Of a stretch of 64,000 bases of DNA, positions 1 to 8,464 are shown piece by piece. The stretch's first letter is position 1; the number at the start of each line of letters is the position of its first letter. Below the pieces are notes generated by a model. It had not been told where the DNA came from and did not search any database. It saw nothing but the letters and a program-made list of their open reading frames with translations. Source of the stretch: an uncultured Clostridia bacterium (GTDB lineage: Bacteria > Bacillota > Clostridia > Oscillospirales > Acutalibacteraceae); contig CAMCHQ010000003.1 of the NCBI GenBank assembly GCA_945874765.1, forward strand, positions 62,001 through 126,000, given 5' to 3'. The position numbers and the translations under genes are program-made.

Positions 1-1
1 A

Positions 2-1342
2 AACGATAACACTCTGCCGAAAAAGGAGCAAATTCAAAAAGAAGTTAAAAATGAAATAGAAGAAGCATTAAATTCGAGTGAAGAGCCTAAAGGAATTGAT
101 TTTTCTTTCAGCGGAAATGCTCCGGCTCCCGAGAAAAAGGAAATCAAGCCTCAAAATTCAAGTTTTGAAATTGAGCAAAAAAATGATGAAGCCGTGCACC
201 ATTCTTCGCACAGTCATCACTCTTCGAGTGAACATCATTCAAGTTCATCACATCACCACCATTCAAGTTCTTCCCACCACTCTTCACATCATCATTCTTC
301 ACACTCACACCACCATCACCACAAGAAAAAGATGAGTATTCCGGCAAAAATCGGAATTTCGGCACTTGCAATAATTTTAGCTTTAATTCTTGCTTTTGTA
401 GGCACATTTGCTTATCTTGAATCAAGCGGTAAAAACGAACTTAAAGACGTTTCCGACCAAACGGATTATCAGGAAACGATTGAATATAACGGCAACAAAT
501 ATGTATATAACAACGACGTAATTGCAATTGCGTTTATGGGTGTTGACAAGCGTGATTTAGGGCTTGAAAACAACAATATCGGCACAGGCGGACAGAGTGA
601 TGCAGATATCTTGCTTACAATAAACACAAAAACAGGCAAGGCAAAGGCAATTGCCATTCCACGTGACACAATGGTTGACGTTGACCTTTACAGCGAAAGC
701 GGAATTTTCCTCAGAAGTGAAAAAATGCAGCTTTGTTTAAGCTATGCTTACGGTGACGGCAAGGCAAAATCGGCAGAAAACACCGCAAATTCAATCAGCC
801 GTATTCTTTATGATGTGCCGATTACCAAATATTTTGCACTTGACCTTAACGGAATTGCACCGATTAACGATTCTATCGGCGGTGTAACCGTTGAATCTCT
901 TTACGATTTTAAAGACCTTGGAATTAAAAAGGGTGACAAAATCAAACTTACCGGTGATATGACAGAAAAATATGTAAGGCAGAGAGATATGGATACCGTC
1001 AATGCTTCTCTTAACAGAACGGCAAGGCAGGTTCAGTATATCAAGGCATTTGCGTCTCAGGTTGTTCCGGCTGTAAGTCAGGATTTCAGCGTTGTTTCAA
1101 GGCTTTACGATACGGCAAGCAAGTACAGCACAACCAATCTTTCCCTTTCAAACGTAACATATCTTGCTTCTCTTATGCTTTCAAAAGGTATTACAAACTT
1201 TGATACCGTAACGCTTGAAGGCGAGATGAAAGAAAGTACAAAAAAAGATTATGCAGATTATGTTTATGCGGAATTTTATCCCGACAAGGATAAGCTTATG
1301 CAGTTGGTACTTGATACATTCTATACAAAGCAGGATAAATAA
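2..1342 (+). CDS. LytR-CpsA-Psr (LCP) family wall-polymer ligase, 5'-truncated at window edge
   Basis: The frame is open to the left edge, so the true start lies outside; 446 residues are visible. Visible residues 1-64 are acidic and polar and read as a cytoplasmic N-terminal region. They run into a tract of about 42 residues made almost only of His and Ser (from the GTG at 194). One transmembrane helix follows (around visible residues 110-135, after a KKK stop-transfer cluster), then an extracellular LCP domain. The domain shows the family hallmarks: FMGVDKR, SDADILLTINTKTGKAKAI with IPRD, a GGVTVE segment, and RQRD in the catalytic core. LCP enzymes transfer undecaprenyl-linked teichoic acid or capsule polymers to peptidoglycan, which fits the polysaccharide operon nearby. 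The His/Ser tract is unusual for the family and may be a metal-binding or flexible linker (inference). A GTG start at 194 is possible, but the open upstream frame with the same compositional style makes it unlikely. Confidence 0.88.
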   Translation, partial: NDNTLPKKEQIQKEVKNEIEEALNSSEEPKGIDFSFSGNAPAPEKKEIKPQNSSFEIEQKNDEAVHHSSHSHHSSSEHHSSSSHHHHSSSSHHSSHHHSSHSHHHHHKKKMSIPAKIGISALAIILALILAFVGTFAYLESSGKNELKDVSDQTDYQETIEYNGNKYVYNNDVIAIAFMGVDKRDLGLENNNIGTGGQSDADILLTINTKTGKAKAIAIPRDTMVDVDLYSESGIFLRSEKMQLCLSYAYGDGKAKSAENTANSISRILYDVPITKYFALDLNGIAPINDSIGGVTVESLYDFKDLGIKKGDKIKLTGDMTEKYVRQRDMDTVNASLNRTARQVQYIKAFASQVVPAVSQDFSVVSRLYDTASKYSTTNLSLSNVTYLASLMLSKGITNFDTVTLEGEMKESTKKDYADYVYAEFYPDKDKLMQLVLDTFYTKQDK

Positions 1343-1422
1343 TTTTTCATATAATCCCTCCTTGTGAGGTTTATTATATATAATACTTAAAGCTTACGTT
1401 GTAAGCAGAAAGGCTATAAGTT

Positions 1423-2277
1423 ATGAATAAAGAAACTAAAAAATCGCTTTCTTTAATTGCCACAAAAATCAGAATGGGCATTATCGAGGGCACACATTCG
1501 GCTAAAGCAGGTCATCCGGGCGGAAGTCTTTCCTCGGCTGATTTATTCGCATATCTCTACTTTGCCGAGATGAAAAACATTGACCCTAAAAATCCTAAGG
1601 CAGAAAACCGTGACAGATTTGTTCTTTCAAAAGGTCACTGTGCACCGGGTCTTTACAGCGCACTTGCACTTAAAGGATTTTTCCCATTTGAAGATTTGAA
1701 AACTCTTCGTCATATAGATTCATATCTCCAAGGTCACCCGAATATGAACACTGTTCCGGGTGTTGATATGTCAACCGGTTCTCTCGGTCAGGGTATCAGC
1801 GCTGCCGCAGGTATGGCAAAAGGCGCTAAGTATTTAGGCGAGGATATCAATGTTTATACCCTTTTGGGCGACGGCGAAATTGAAGAAGGTCAGGTTTGGG
1901 AAGCTATGATGTTTGCAAGCCAATATAAGCTTGACAATCTTTGCGTTATCGTTGACGTAAACGGACTTCAGATTGACGGCAAGTGTGAGGACGTTATGAA
2001 CGCTGAACCTATCGACAAGAAGATGGAAGCTTTCGGTCTTAACATTATCAAGATTGACGGCAATGATTTTGACGAGCTTGAAAAGGCATTTGACGCTTTC
2101 CACAAGAATATGGGTTCAGGCAAACCTTTCGGTATTATTATGAAAACAGTTAAGGGCTTAGGCGTATCATATATGGAAAATCAGGTTGATTGGCACGGCA
2201 AAGCACCTAACGATGAAGAATACGAAATTGCAATGAATGAGCTTAAAGCAAAACTTGCAGAAATTGAGGAGGCGTAA
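1423..2277 (+). CDS. tkt: Transketolase, N-terminal (thiamine-diphosphate-binding) subunit
   Basis: A 284-residue N-terminal half of a split transketolase. The family moves two-carbon ketol units between sugar phosphates in the non-oxidative pentose phosphate pathway. Visible motifs are AGHPGGSLSSAD near the N terminus, SKGHCAPGLYSAL, STGSLGQGIS, and the ThDP/Mg site GDGEIEEGQVWEA followed by DVNGLQIDG. The start is the ATG after an AGAAAGG-type site. The C-terminal subunit begins 2 bases after this stop, so the two are surely co-transcribed. Splitting the enzyme into two genes is common in Clostridia and archaea. A dedicated role such as supplying sugar phosphates for polysaccharide synthesis is possible but not shown. 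Confidence 0.95.
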   Translation: MNKETKKSLSLIATKIRMGIIEGTHSAKAGHPGGSLSSADLFAYLYFAEMKNIDPKNPKAENRDRFVLSKGHCAPGLYSALALKGFFPFEDLKTLRHIDSYLQGHPNMNTVPGVDMSTGSLGQGISAAAGMAKGAKYLGEDINVYTLLGDGEIEEGQVWEAMMFASQYKLDNLCVIVDVNGLQIDGKCEDVMNAEPIDKKMEAFGLNIIKIDGNDFDELEKAFDAFHKNMGSGKPFGIIMKTVKGLGVSYMENQVDWHGKAPNDEEYEIAMNELKAKLAEIEEA

Positions 2278-2279
2278 TT

Positions 2280-3221
2280 ATGGCAGAGATTAAGAAAATA
2301 GCTACACGTGAAAGCTACGGTAATGCGCTTAAAGAATTGGCAAGTGAAGGTGCTGACAAGCTTGTAGTATTGGACGCTGACCTTTCGGCAGCAACAAAAA
2401 CAGGAATTTTCAAAAAGGCATATCCCGACCGTCATTTCAACTGCGGTATAGCAGAGTCAAATATGATGTGTGTCGCTGCCGGTTTGAGCACAATGGGACT
2501 TGTTCCGTTTGCTTCAAGCTTTGCAATGTTCGCCGCAGGCAGAGCATTCGAGCAGGTTAGAAATACAATCGGTTATCCGCATCTTAATGTAAAAATCGGC
2601 GCTACCCACGCAGGTATTTCCGTAGGTGAGGACGGCGCTTCACATCAGTGCTGTGAGGATTTTGCACTTATGCGTTCAATTCCGGGTATGGTTGTTATTT
2701 GCCCGGCTGACGATATCGAAGCAAGGCAGGCAGTTAAGGCGGCGTATAAATACGAAGGCCCCGTTTACCTCAGATTCGGCAGACTTGCGGTTCCTGTTTT
2801 CCACAATGACGATTATAAATTTGAAATCGGCAAGGGTGAGGTTATCAAGGAAGGTAACGATATCTCAATCATTGCAAACGGTCTTATGGTAAACGAAGCA
2901 ATTGAGGCAGGCAAGGCACTTGAAGCAAAAGGTATCAGTGCCGAAATTATTAATATTTCAACAATTAAGCCGCTTGACGAGGAGCTTGTCATTAAATCGG
3001 CAAAGAAAACCGGCAAGGTTATCACAGTTGAGGAACATAACATTATCGGCGGTCTCGGCGAGGCAGTTTGTGCTTGCCTTAGTGAGAATTGCCCTACTCC
3101 GGTTAAACGTATCGGCGTAAACGATGTATTCGGCCACAGCGGTCCAGCAGTTGACCTTCTCAAACAGTTCGGCCTTTCCGCAGAACATATCACAGAAGTT
3201 GCAGAAGAATTTGTTAAATAA
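2280..3221 (+). CDS. tkt: Transketolase, C-terminal subunit (pyrimidine-binding and C-terminal domains)
   Basis: A 313-residue partner of the preceding subunit; together they equal a full-length transketolase. It carries the pyrimidine-binding domain (LDADLSAATKTGIF, then FNCGIAESNM with the conserved Glu that activates thiamine diphosphate), THAGISVGEDGASHQ, and a C-terminal transketolase domain (ISIIANGLMVNEAIEA, VEEHNIIGGLGEAV). A GAGGAG-type site lies at the end of the upstream gene, and the 2-base gap suggests translational coupling. A strong hairpin terminator follows, closing a two-gene operon. Confidence 0.95.
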   Translation: MAEIKKIATRESYGNALKELASEGADKLVVLDADLSAATKTGIFKKAYPDRHFNCGIAESNMMCVAAGLSTMGLVPFASSFAMFAAGRAFEQVRNTIGYPHLNVKIGATHAGISVGEDGASHQCCEDFALMRSIPGMVVICPADDIEARQAVKAAYKYEGPVYLRFGRLAVPVFHNDDYKFEIGKGEVIKEGNDISIIANGLMVNEAIEAGKALEAKGISAEIINISTIKPLDEELVIKSAKKTGKVITVEEHNIIGGLGEAVCACLSENCPTPVKRIGVNDVFGHSGPAVDLLKQFGLSAEHITEVAEEFVK

Positions 3222-3236
3222 ACATATACGTATAGA

Positions 3237-3268
3237 AAACCCGAGCAGTCAATCGACTGCTCGGGTTT
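3237..3268 (+). terminator. Intrinsic terminator after split transketolase, probably bidirectional
   Basis: A perfect 14-bp inverted repeat (AAACCCGAGCAGTC / GACTGCTCGGGTTT) with an AATC loop is followed by a T-rich run. It sits between the convergent transketolase and VanZ-like genes; the minus-strand side has a shorter T stretch (GTTTTC). Confidence 0.85.
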
Positions 3269-3282
3269 GTTTTATATAGCGA

Positions 3283-3822
3283 TTATGATTTTTGCTTTTT
3301 TATAATTTTAAACAATTTTTCAAGTAAAATACACATTAAAAGACCGATTGCGCAGCCGAGTGTATTGTGAATAACATCGTCAACCTCCGCATAGCCGAGT
3401 TTGAAAACATATTGCGAAAGTTCGATAATGAAACTAAGCGCACAAGCAATCGGTATGATTATCCACCGCTTTGAATTTATTTTTTCGATATTCAAACTTG
3501 CGAAAAGATATCCGAGCGGATAGAAAAAAAGAATATTTAGTATTGACTCTCTAATCATTTCTTTCATTCCGTGCGCCGCTAAATAATACGAGTGAAACGG
3601 AATCAGGCTGTAGTCACCTGCCGACTCTGTATTGAGCCGTGAAAACAAAGTGATATAAAGTATAAAAATCACATACAAAAAGAGAAATGCCGCAATTATA
3701 TAATTGTAACACTTCTTCAGCATAAAAAGCCGTTTGCCGATACCTAAAATAAGAGAAAAAGCGAGCAGGATAAAGAATATTTTTTCATTACTTGCATTAT
3801 AAAGCGTTGTAACAATATCCAA
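3283..3822 (-). CDS. VanZ-like membrane protein
   Basis: A 179-residue protein with about four or five transmembrane helices. It carries the VanZ-family signature: ILNILFFYPLGYLFA in the middle, then SFIIELSQYVF and a DVIHNTLGCAIG segment. VanZ of the vancomycin transposon gives low-level teicoplanin resistance; most chromosomal relatives have no known substrate. It is the last gene of the polysaccharide operon, 17 bases after capF, so it is likely co-transcribed with it and may act at the envelope. Function is inferred from family only. Confidence 0.75.
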   Translation of the reverse strand: MDIVTTLYNASNEKIFFILLAFSLILGIGKRLFMLKKCYNYIIAAFLFLYVIFILYITLFSRLNTESAGDYSLIPFHSYYLAAHGMKEMIRESILNILFFYPLGYLFASLNIEKINSKRWIIIPIACALSFIIELSQYVFKLGYAEVDDVIHNTLGCAIGLLMCILLEKLFKIIKKQKS

Positions 3823-3839
3823 TTATCTCAGCTCCTATA

Positions 3840-5036
3840 TTATACCTCTTCAAAAAATGTATCGGGTTTATTTGGGTTAAAAATTTCGTTGCAAGTCATA
3901 ACCGTAACCAAATCCTCAGTATCACTGAGATTAATAATATTATGAGTCCAACCCGGAATCATATGCACCGCTTCGATTTTATCGCCCGAAACCTCAAAAC
4001 TAACCTTTTCACCCGTATTAATATTACGTTCCTCAATAAGCCCATGCCCCGAAACAACAATAAAAAGTTCCCATTTGCTGTTGTGCCAGTGCTGACCTTT
4101 GGTAATTCCCGGTTTGCTTATATTAATGCTTACCTGACCGCAATCCTCAGTGTGCACAAGTTCTGTAAACGAGCCACGATTATCAACATTCATTTTAAGC
4201 GGATACTTAAATTTATCGGTAGGAAGATACGTTAAATAAAGACTGTAAAGTTTTTTAGCAAAACTTCCGTCCGGCATCTTCGGCATCATTAAAGTAGTGG
4301 GCTGTGCCTTAAACTGCTTTAAAAGTTCAACAATTTCACCGAGCGTAACCTTATGAGTTGTTTCGACAAAACAGAATTTGCCGTTATCGTCAGGTACAGT
4401 TTCAACTGAGTCAAATTCGCAGTGCTTTTCCTTACCTTCAAGAAGGTCAAACATGCCCTCAACCAAATCGTCTATATATAAAAGTTCAAGTTCAACCTTT
4501 GGGTCTGTTACGGTAAAAGGCTCATCATTTGCCACCGCCCAGCAAAATGTCGAAACGGCAGAATTATATTTAGGCCTTGAATGTCCCATCAAATTGGGAA
4601 AACGGTAAATCGCAACTTTTGCGCCGGTTTGCTTTGCATAGTCGAAAAATAAATCCTCGCCTGCTTTTTTGCTCCTGCCGTATTCGCTGTCACCGAATCT
4701 GCCTGAAAGTGTTGCTTGAACAGATGACGAAAGCATAACCGTCGCTTTATTATTATACTTCTTCAGTGTATCTAAAAGTAATGAACCGAAGCCGAAATTG
4801 CCGTTCATAAAGTCTTCTTCATTTTTAGGTCTGTTGACGCCTGCAAGATTAAAAACAAAATCTGCTTTTTGGCAGTATTCTTCAAGCTCAGTTTCGCTTG
4901 AATCTATATCGTATTCAAAAATCTCGTCAATTATTATGTTTGGACGAGTCTTGTTTTTGCCGTCTTTAATATTTTTAAGGTTATTGACAAGGGCTGTACC
5001 GACCATGCCCTTAGCGCCTGTTACTAATATGTTCAT
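3840..5036 (-). CDS. capF: CapF-type bifunctional UDP-sugar reductase (UDP-L-FucNAc pathway)
   Basis: A 398-residue enzyme with an N-terminal Rossmann short-chain dehydrogenase (NILVTGAKGMVGTALV, YGRSKKAGEDLFF with the catalytic Tyr/Lys) and a C-terminal cupin (KGQHWHNSKWELFIVV with metal-ligand-like His, ending in CNEIFNPNKPDTFF). This two-domain layout is diagnostic of CapF/WbjC. The cupin epimerises and the SDR reduces the CapE product to UDP-6-deoxy-L-talosamine, which the 2-epimerase CapG turns into UDP-L-FucNAc. The ATG at 5036 is chosen because TTTTGGAG lies just upstream; the frame can be extended only by a TTG that overlaps this site. capE and capG are upstream in the same operon. 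Confidence 0.9.
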   Translation of the reverse strand: MNILVTGAKGMVGTALVNNLKNIKDGKNKTRPNIIIDEIFEYDIDSSETELEEYCQKADFVFNLAGVNRPKNEEDFMNGNFGFGSLLLDTLKKYNNKATVMLSSSVQATLSGRFGDSEYGRSKKAGEDLFFDYAKQTGAKVAIYRFPNLMGHSRPKYNSAVSTFCWAVANDEPFTVTDPKVELELLYIDDLVEGMFDLLEGKEKHCEFDSVETVPDDNGKFCFVETTHKVTLGEIVELLKQFKAQPTTLMMPKMPDGSFAKKLYSLYLTYLPTDKFKYPLKMNVDNRGSFTELVHTEDCGQVSINISKPGITKGQHWHNSKWELFIVVSGHGLIEERNINTGEKVSFEVSGDKIEAVHMIPGWTHNIINLSDTEDLVTVMTCNEIFNPNKPDTFFEEV

Positions 5037-5050
5037 TTCTTTCTCCAAAA

Positions 5051-6190
5051 TCAGTTGATTAAATCCAAATTTTTCATCATATCTATGGAATAATCTTCTT
5101 TTGAATTAACAGTAAGATTAATCTCTTGTTTAATACTTTTTCTTTTTTTGAAAATTTTAGTCCATCTTGAAATTTGATAAAACGGTAAAAGCCATTTATG
5201 TTTATAAAGCTTAGGATAAATTGTTGCAAGGTCTTCAAGCGGCATAAAAATTCTGTTTAAAAAATATTTGAATTTACTGCCCGCCTTGTAATTTCCGATT
5301 ATAACGCTTTTTTCCGTTGAGCCGTAAGTGCTGCCTGTTAAAATATAGTGCTCCATATTTAATATTTGCTCATCAGCGCCGCCGTTGTCAAGCCAATAGT
5401 GCATTAATTTAAAAGCATATTTTTCAAATTTTTCGAGATTTGCCTGTTTAAGTAAATCCCGATATATTTTATCGTCTGTCTCAATTTTATTTTCAAAAAT
5501 CCACAAATCAATAAAACTTCTTATTCCGCAGCCGCCGTGTATAAAATGGTATGCCATATGAGCAATATGATGAAAGCGGAAGAATTCAGGACTTTCGGCA
5601 TATTCAAAATCATTTACTTTTACTGAATATTGCCAAACTTTATCAAGCACCCTGTCCATTTTTTCTTCACGTTCTTTAATATTATGATGTAGTTCAAGGT
5701 GCATACCGCCGGGGGCGTACAAATTGATATCATGATAATGCTTATTCCCCTCAACCTTATATCCCGTTTGAGTTAAAGCATTCACCGCCTCGTCAAGCTG
5801 TTCGTCACGGACTAAAACATCAATATCGCAGCTCGTTCTCATCCACGGCTCGGGATAATAATTTCTAAGCACACTGCCTTTAAGAAGTATATACGATATA
5901 TGATTTTTTTTGAAAACCGATCTGATATGCTCTATTTCATACTCCAAATTAGCCACAAATCCGACAGAATATTTGAGCTCATACCTGAATTTGGCATAGT
6001 AAGGAGATGACGTTTCAATTAAATTATTTCTAATCAAAGCGTCGGCAATTAAATTGACAACATCATGTTTTTTTGAAAGAATAAAAAGTTCTTTTATTTC
6101 TTCATCTGTCAATTGAGTGTATTCAATTTTTTCATTAACCAGTTCGCTTTTTATTAAACTAAAGAACAGTTTCGATATATTTTCACTCAT
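5051..6190 (-). CDS. Nucleotidyltransferase-like protein (NTP_transf_5 type)
   Basis: A 379-residue protein whose middle holds a nucleotidyltransferase-fold signature: ILLKGSVLRNYY, then SCDIDVLV with the paired acidic residues, then a HYHDINLY segment and an ELHHNI strand. This matches the uncharacterised nucleotidyltransferase family often found in capsule and sporulation-killing-like clusters. The C-terminal third is helical and basic. It lies between capG and capF, with 14 bases to capF. It may nucleotidylate or otherwise modify a small molecule or the polymer; the substrate is unknown. Confidence 0.7.
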   Translation of the reverse strand: MSENISKLFFSLIKSELVNEKIEYTQLTDEEIKELFILSKKHDVVNLIADALIRNNLIETSSPYYAKFRYELKYSVGFVANLEYEIEHIRSVFKKNHISYILLKGSVLRNYYPEPWMRTSCDIDVLVRDEQLDEAVNALTQTGYKVEGNKHYHDINLYAPGGMHLELHHNIKEREEKMDRVLDKVWQYSVKVNDFEYAESPEFFRFHHIAHMAYHFIHGGCGIRSFIDLWIFENKIETDDKIYRDLLKQANLEKFEKYAFKLMHYWLDNGGADEQILNMEHYILTGSTYGSTEKSVIIGNYKAGSKFKYFLNRIFMPLEDLATIYPKLYKHKWLLPFYQISRWTKIFKKRKSIKQEINLTVNSKEDYSIDMMKNLDLIN

Positions 6191-6217
6191 TTAACAACTT
6201 AACAAGATTGACTTAAA

Positions 6218-7399
6218 TCAGTCGAGCTCTTTTCTCCAAACCATTTTATTAACAATTCCCGTATAGCTTTGAATAATTTTAACAACCTTTGTGCTTACAT
6301 TTTCCTCAACATAATCAGGAACGGGAATACCGTAGTCACCGTTATTATTCATTTCAATTGCTGTATCAACTGCTTGAAGCAAGCCTTTTTCATCAATACC
6401 CGAAATGATAAAGCAAGCCTTATCTATAGCCTCGGGTCTTTCGGTTGAAGTGCGGATACAAACAGCCGGGAAAGGATGACCGACCGACGTGAAAAAGCTG
6501 CTTTCTTCAGGCAAAGTACCGGAGTCCGACACTACCGCCATAGCATTCATCTGCAAGCAGTTATAGTCGTGAAAACCGAGCGGCTCGTGTTGAATAACTC
6601 TTTTATCAAGCTTAAATCCTGTTGATTCAAGTCTTTTTTTACTTCTCGGATGGCAAGAATAGAGAATAGGCACATCATACTTTTCTGCCATTTTATTAAT
6701 AGCATTGAAAAGGCTTAAAAAGTTCTTTTCTGTATCAATATTTTCTTCACGGTGAGCTGAAAGAAGAATATATTTGCCCTTTTCAAGACCTAATTTTTTG
6801 TGAATATCGGAAGCTTCGATTTCTGCCAAATTATTGTGCAAAACCTCTGCCATAGGCGAACCTGTAACATAAGTTCTTTCTTTCGGCAAGCCACAGTCTG
6901 CGAGATATCTTCTTGCGTGTTCGCTGTAAGCCATATTTACATCCGAAATAATATCAACAATTCTTCTGTTGGTTTCCTCCGGCAAACACTCGTCCTTGCA
7001 TCTGTTGCCTGCCTCCATATGGAAAATCGGAATATGAAGCCTTTTAGCACCGATAACCGAAAGGCAACTGTTTGTATCGCCCAAAACAAGCACTGCGTCA
7101 GGCTTAATTTCAGCCATAAGCTTATAGCTTTGAGCAATAATATTTCCGCAAGTTTCGCCAAGGTCATCACCGACAGCGTCAAGATAAACCTCAGGGTCGT
7201 CAAGCTTTAAATCTTTGAAAAATACACCGTTTAAATTATAGTCGTAATTTTGACCTGTATGAGCCAAAATGACATCAAAATATTTGCGGGTTTTATTAAT
7301 TACAGCCGCAAGCCTTATAATTTCCGGCCTTGTACCTACGATTATAAGAAGCTTAAGCTTGCCGTTTTCTTTCCATTTAACATTATCGAATTTGCCCAT
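6218..7399 (-). CDS. capG: UDP-N-acetylglucosamine 2-epimerase family enzyme, probably CapG
   Basis: A 393-residue WecB/CapG-family epimerase. Hallmarks are KLLIIVGTRPEIIRLA at the N terminus, HTGQNYD, LVLGDTNS, PIFHMEAGNRC, PEETNRRIVD, SAHREENID and SDSGTLPEE. In the CapE-CapF-CapG route this enzyme inverts C2 of UDP-6-deoxy-L-talosamine to give UDP-L-FucNAc. It sits directly after capE with 12 bases between, so CapG is preferred over a housekeeping UDP-ManNAc epimerase (WecB/MnaA); sequence alone cannot separate the two firmly. Confidence 0.88.
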   Translation of the reverse strand: MGKFDNVKWKENGKLKLLIIVGTRPEIIRLAAVINKTRKYFDVILAHTGQNYDYNLNGVFFKDLKLDDPEVYLDAVGDDLGETCGNIIAQSYKLMAEIKPDAVLVLGDTNSCLSVIGAKRLHIPIFHMEAGNRCKDECLPEETNRRIVDIISDVNMAYSEHARRYLADCGLPKERTYVTGSPMAEVLHNNLAEIEASDIHKKLGLEKGKYILLSAHREENIDTEKNFLSLFNAINKMAEKYDVPILYSCHPRSKKRLESTGFKLDKRVIQHEPLGFHDYNCLQMNAMAVVSDSGTLPEESSFFTSVGHPFPAVCIRTSTERPEAIDKACFIISGIDEKGLLQAVDTAIEMNNNGDYGIPVPDYVEENVSTKVVKIIQSYTGIVNKMVWRKELD

Positions 7400-7411
7400 T
7401 TCTGCCTCCGA

Positions 7412-8452
7412 TTACTTGTCCATCTTTGCAAGTTCTTCCTGAATATAAGAAAGGCTTGCAATCTTTTCTTTAGTTTCCTCAAGGTTAAGACGGCGAGTGT
7501 TGTTAGAGTTGAACTCTGTCAAAGTGTTTCTCTTTTCGTCACCCTCCTTGAAATATTTATCATAGTTAAGTCCACGATTATCGGCAGGAACACGGTAGAA
7601 ATTGCCCATATCAACAGCCTTTGCACATTCTTCGTTTGTAAGAAGTGTTTCATACATTTTCTCACCGTGACGAATACCGATAACTTTAATGTCTTCTTTC
7701 TTGCCGCCGAAAAGCTCACAAACAGCCTCAGCCTGAGTTTGAATAGTACAAGCAGGAGCCTTTTGAATAAGCAAGTCGCCGTTTTCACCGTGCTCAAATG
7801 CAAAAAGAACAAGGTCAACAGCCTCTTCAAGCGACATAATGAAACGAGTCATTGAACCCTCGGTAATGGTAATAGGGTTGCCGTTTTTGATTTGTTCAAT
7901 CCAAAGCGGAATAACCGAGCCACGAGAACACATAACGTTGCCGTATCTGGTACAGCAAATCTTAGTCTTGCCCGACATTCTTGACTTGGCAACAGAAACC
8001 TTTTCCTCGATAGCTTTTGTAATTCCCATAGCATTGATAGGATAAGCCGCCTTATCTGTCGAAAGGCAAATTACACACTCAACGCCCTCATCAATAGCCG
8101 CAGTAAGCACATTATCCGTACCGATAACATTAGTTCTTACAGCTTCCATAGGGAAAAATTCGCAAGACGGAACCTGCTTTAAAGCTGCTGCATGGAATAT
8201 GTAATCAACGCCGTGCATTGCTCCTCTTACCGACTGTAAATCACGGACATCACCAATATAAAACTTGATTTTGTCAGCAACCTCCGGCATCTTTGCCTGA
8301 AATTCATGACGCATATCGTCCTGCTTTTTCTCATCACGAGAAAAAATACGAATCTCGCCGATATCGGTTTTTAAAAATCTGTTGAGAACAGCGTTACCAA
8401 ATGACCCCGTTCCCCCTGTTATCATTAATGTTTTTCCTGTAAATAAAGACAT
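7412..8452 (-). CDS. capE: UDP-GlcNAc 4,6-dehydratase/5-epimerase (inverting), CapE
   Basis: A 346-residue soluble SDR. It has the nucleotide-binding loop ITGGTGSFGNAVLNRFL, IYIGDVRD-like strand, HAAALKQVPSCEF, and STDKAAYPINAMGITK. In the last motif Met replaces the usual catalytic Tyr, as in CapE/FlaA1/PglF enzymes. It dehydrates and 5-epimerises UDP-GlcNAc, the first step to UDP-L-FucNAc. CapG and CapF follow in the operon. It differs from the 650-residue membrane dehydratase at the operon head, which lacks 5-epimerase activity in its family, so the operon likely makes two different 6-deoxy sugars. Confidence 0.9.
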   Translation of the reverse strand: MSLFTGKTLMITGGTGSFGNAVLNRFLKTDIGEIRIFSRDEKKQDDMRHEFQAKMPEVADKIKFYIGDVRDLQSVRGAMHGVDYIFHAAALKQVPSCEFFPMEAVRTNVIGTDNVLTAAIDEGVECVICLSTDKAAYPINAMGITKAIEEKVSVAKSRMSGKTKICCTRYGNVMCSRGSVIPLWIEQIKNGNPITITEGSMTRFIMSLEEAVDLVLFAFEHGENGDLLIQKAPACTIQTQAEAVCELFGGKKEDIKVIGIRHGEKMYETLLTNEECAKAVDMGNFYRVPADNRGLNYDKYFKEGDEKRNTLTEFNSNNTRRLNLEETKEKIASLSYIQEELAKMDK

Positions 8453-8464
8453 TTCTATGCTCTC

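Noticed and set aside
4994-5058. Longer N terminus of capF from TTG 5048
   Set aside because: The TTG overlaps the GGAG ribosome site that serves the ATG at 5036.
7250-7855. Long plus-strand frame (201 residues) across the capG-capE junction
   Set aside because: Complementary to two clearly conserved enzymes; Phe/Cys/Lys-rich composition typical of an antisense shadow.
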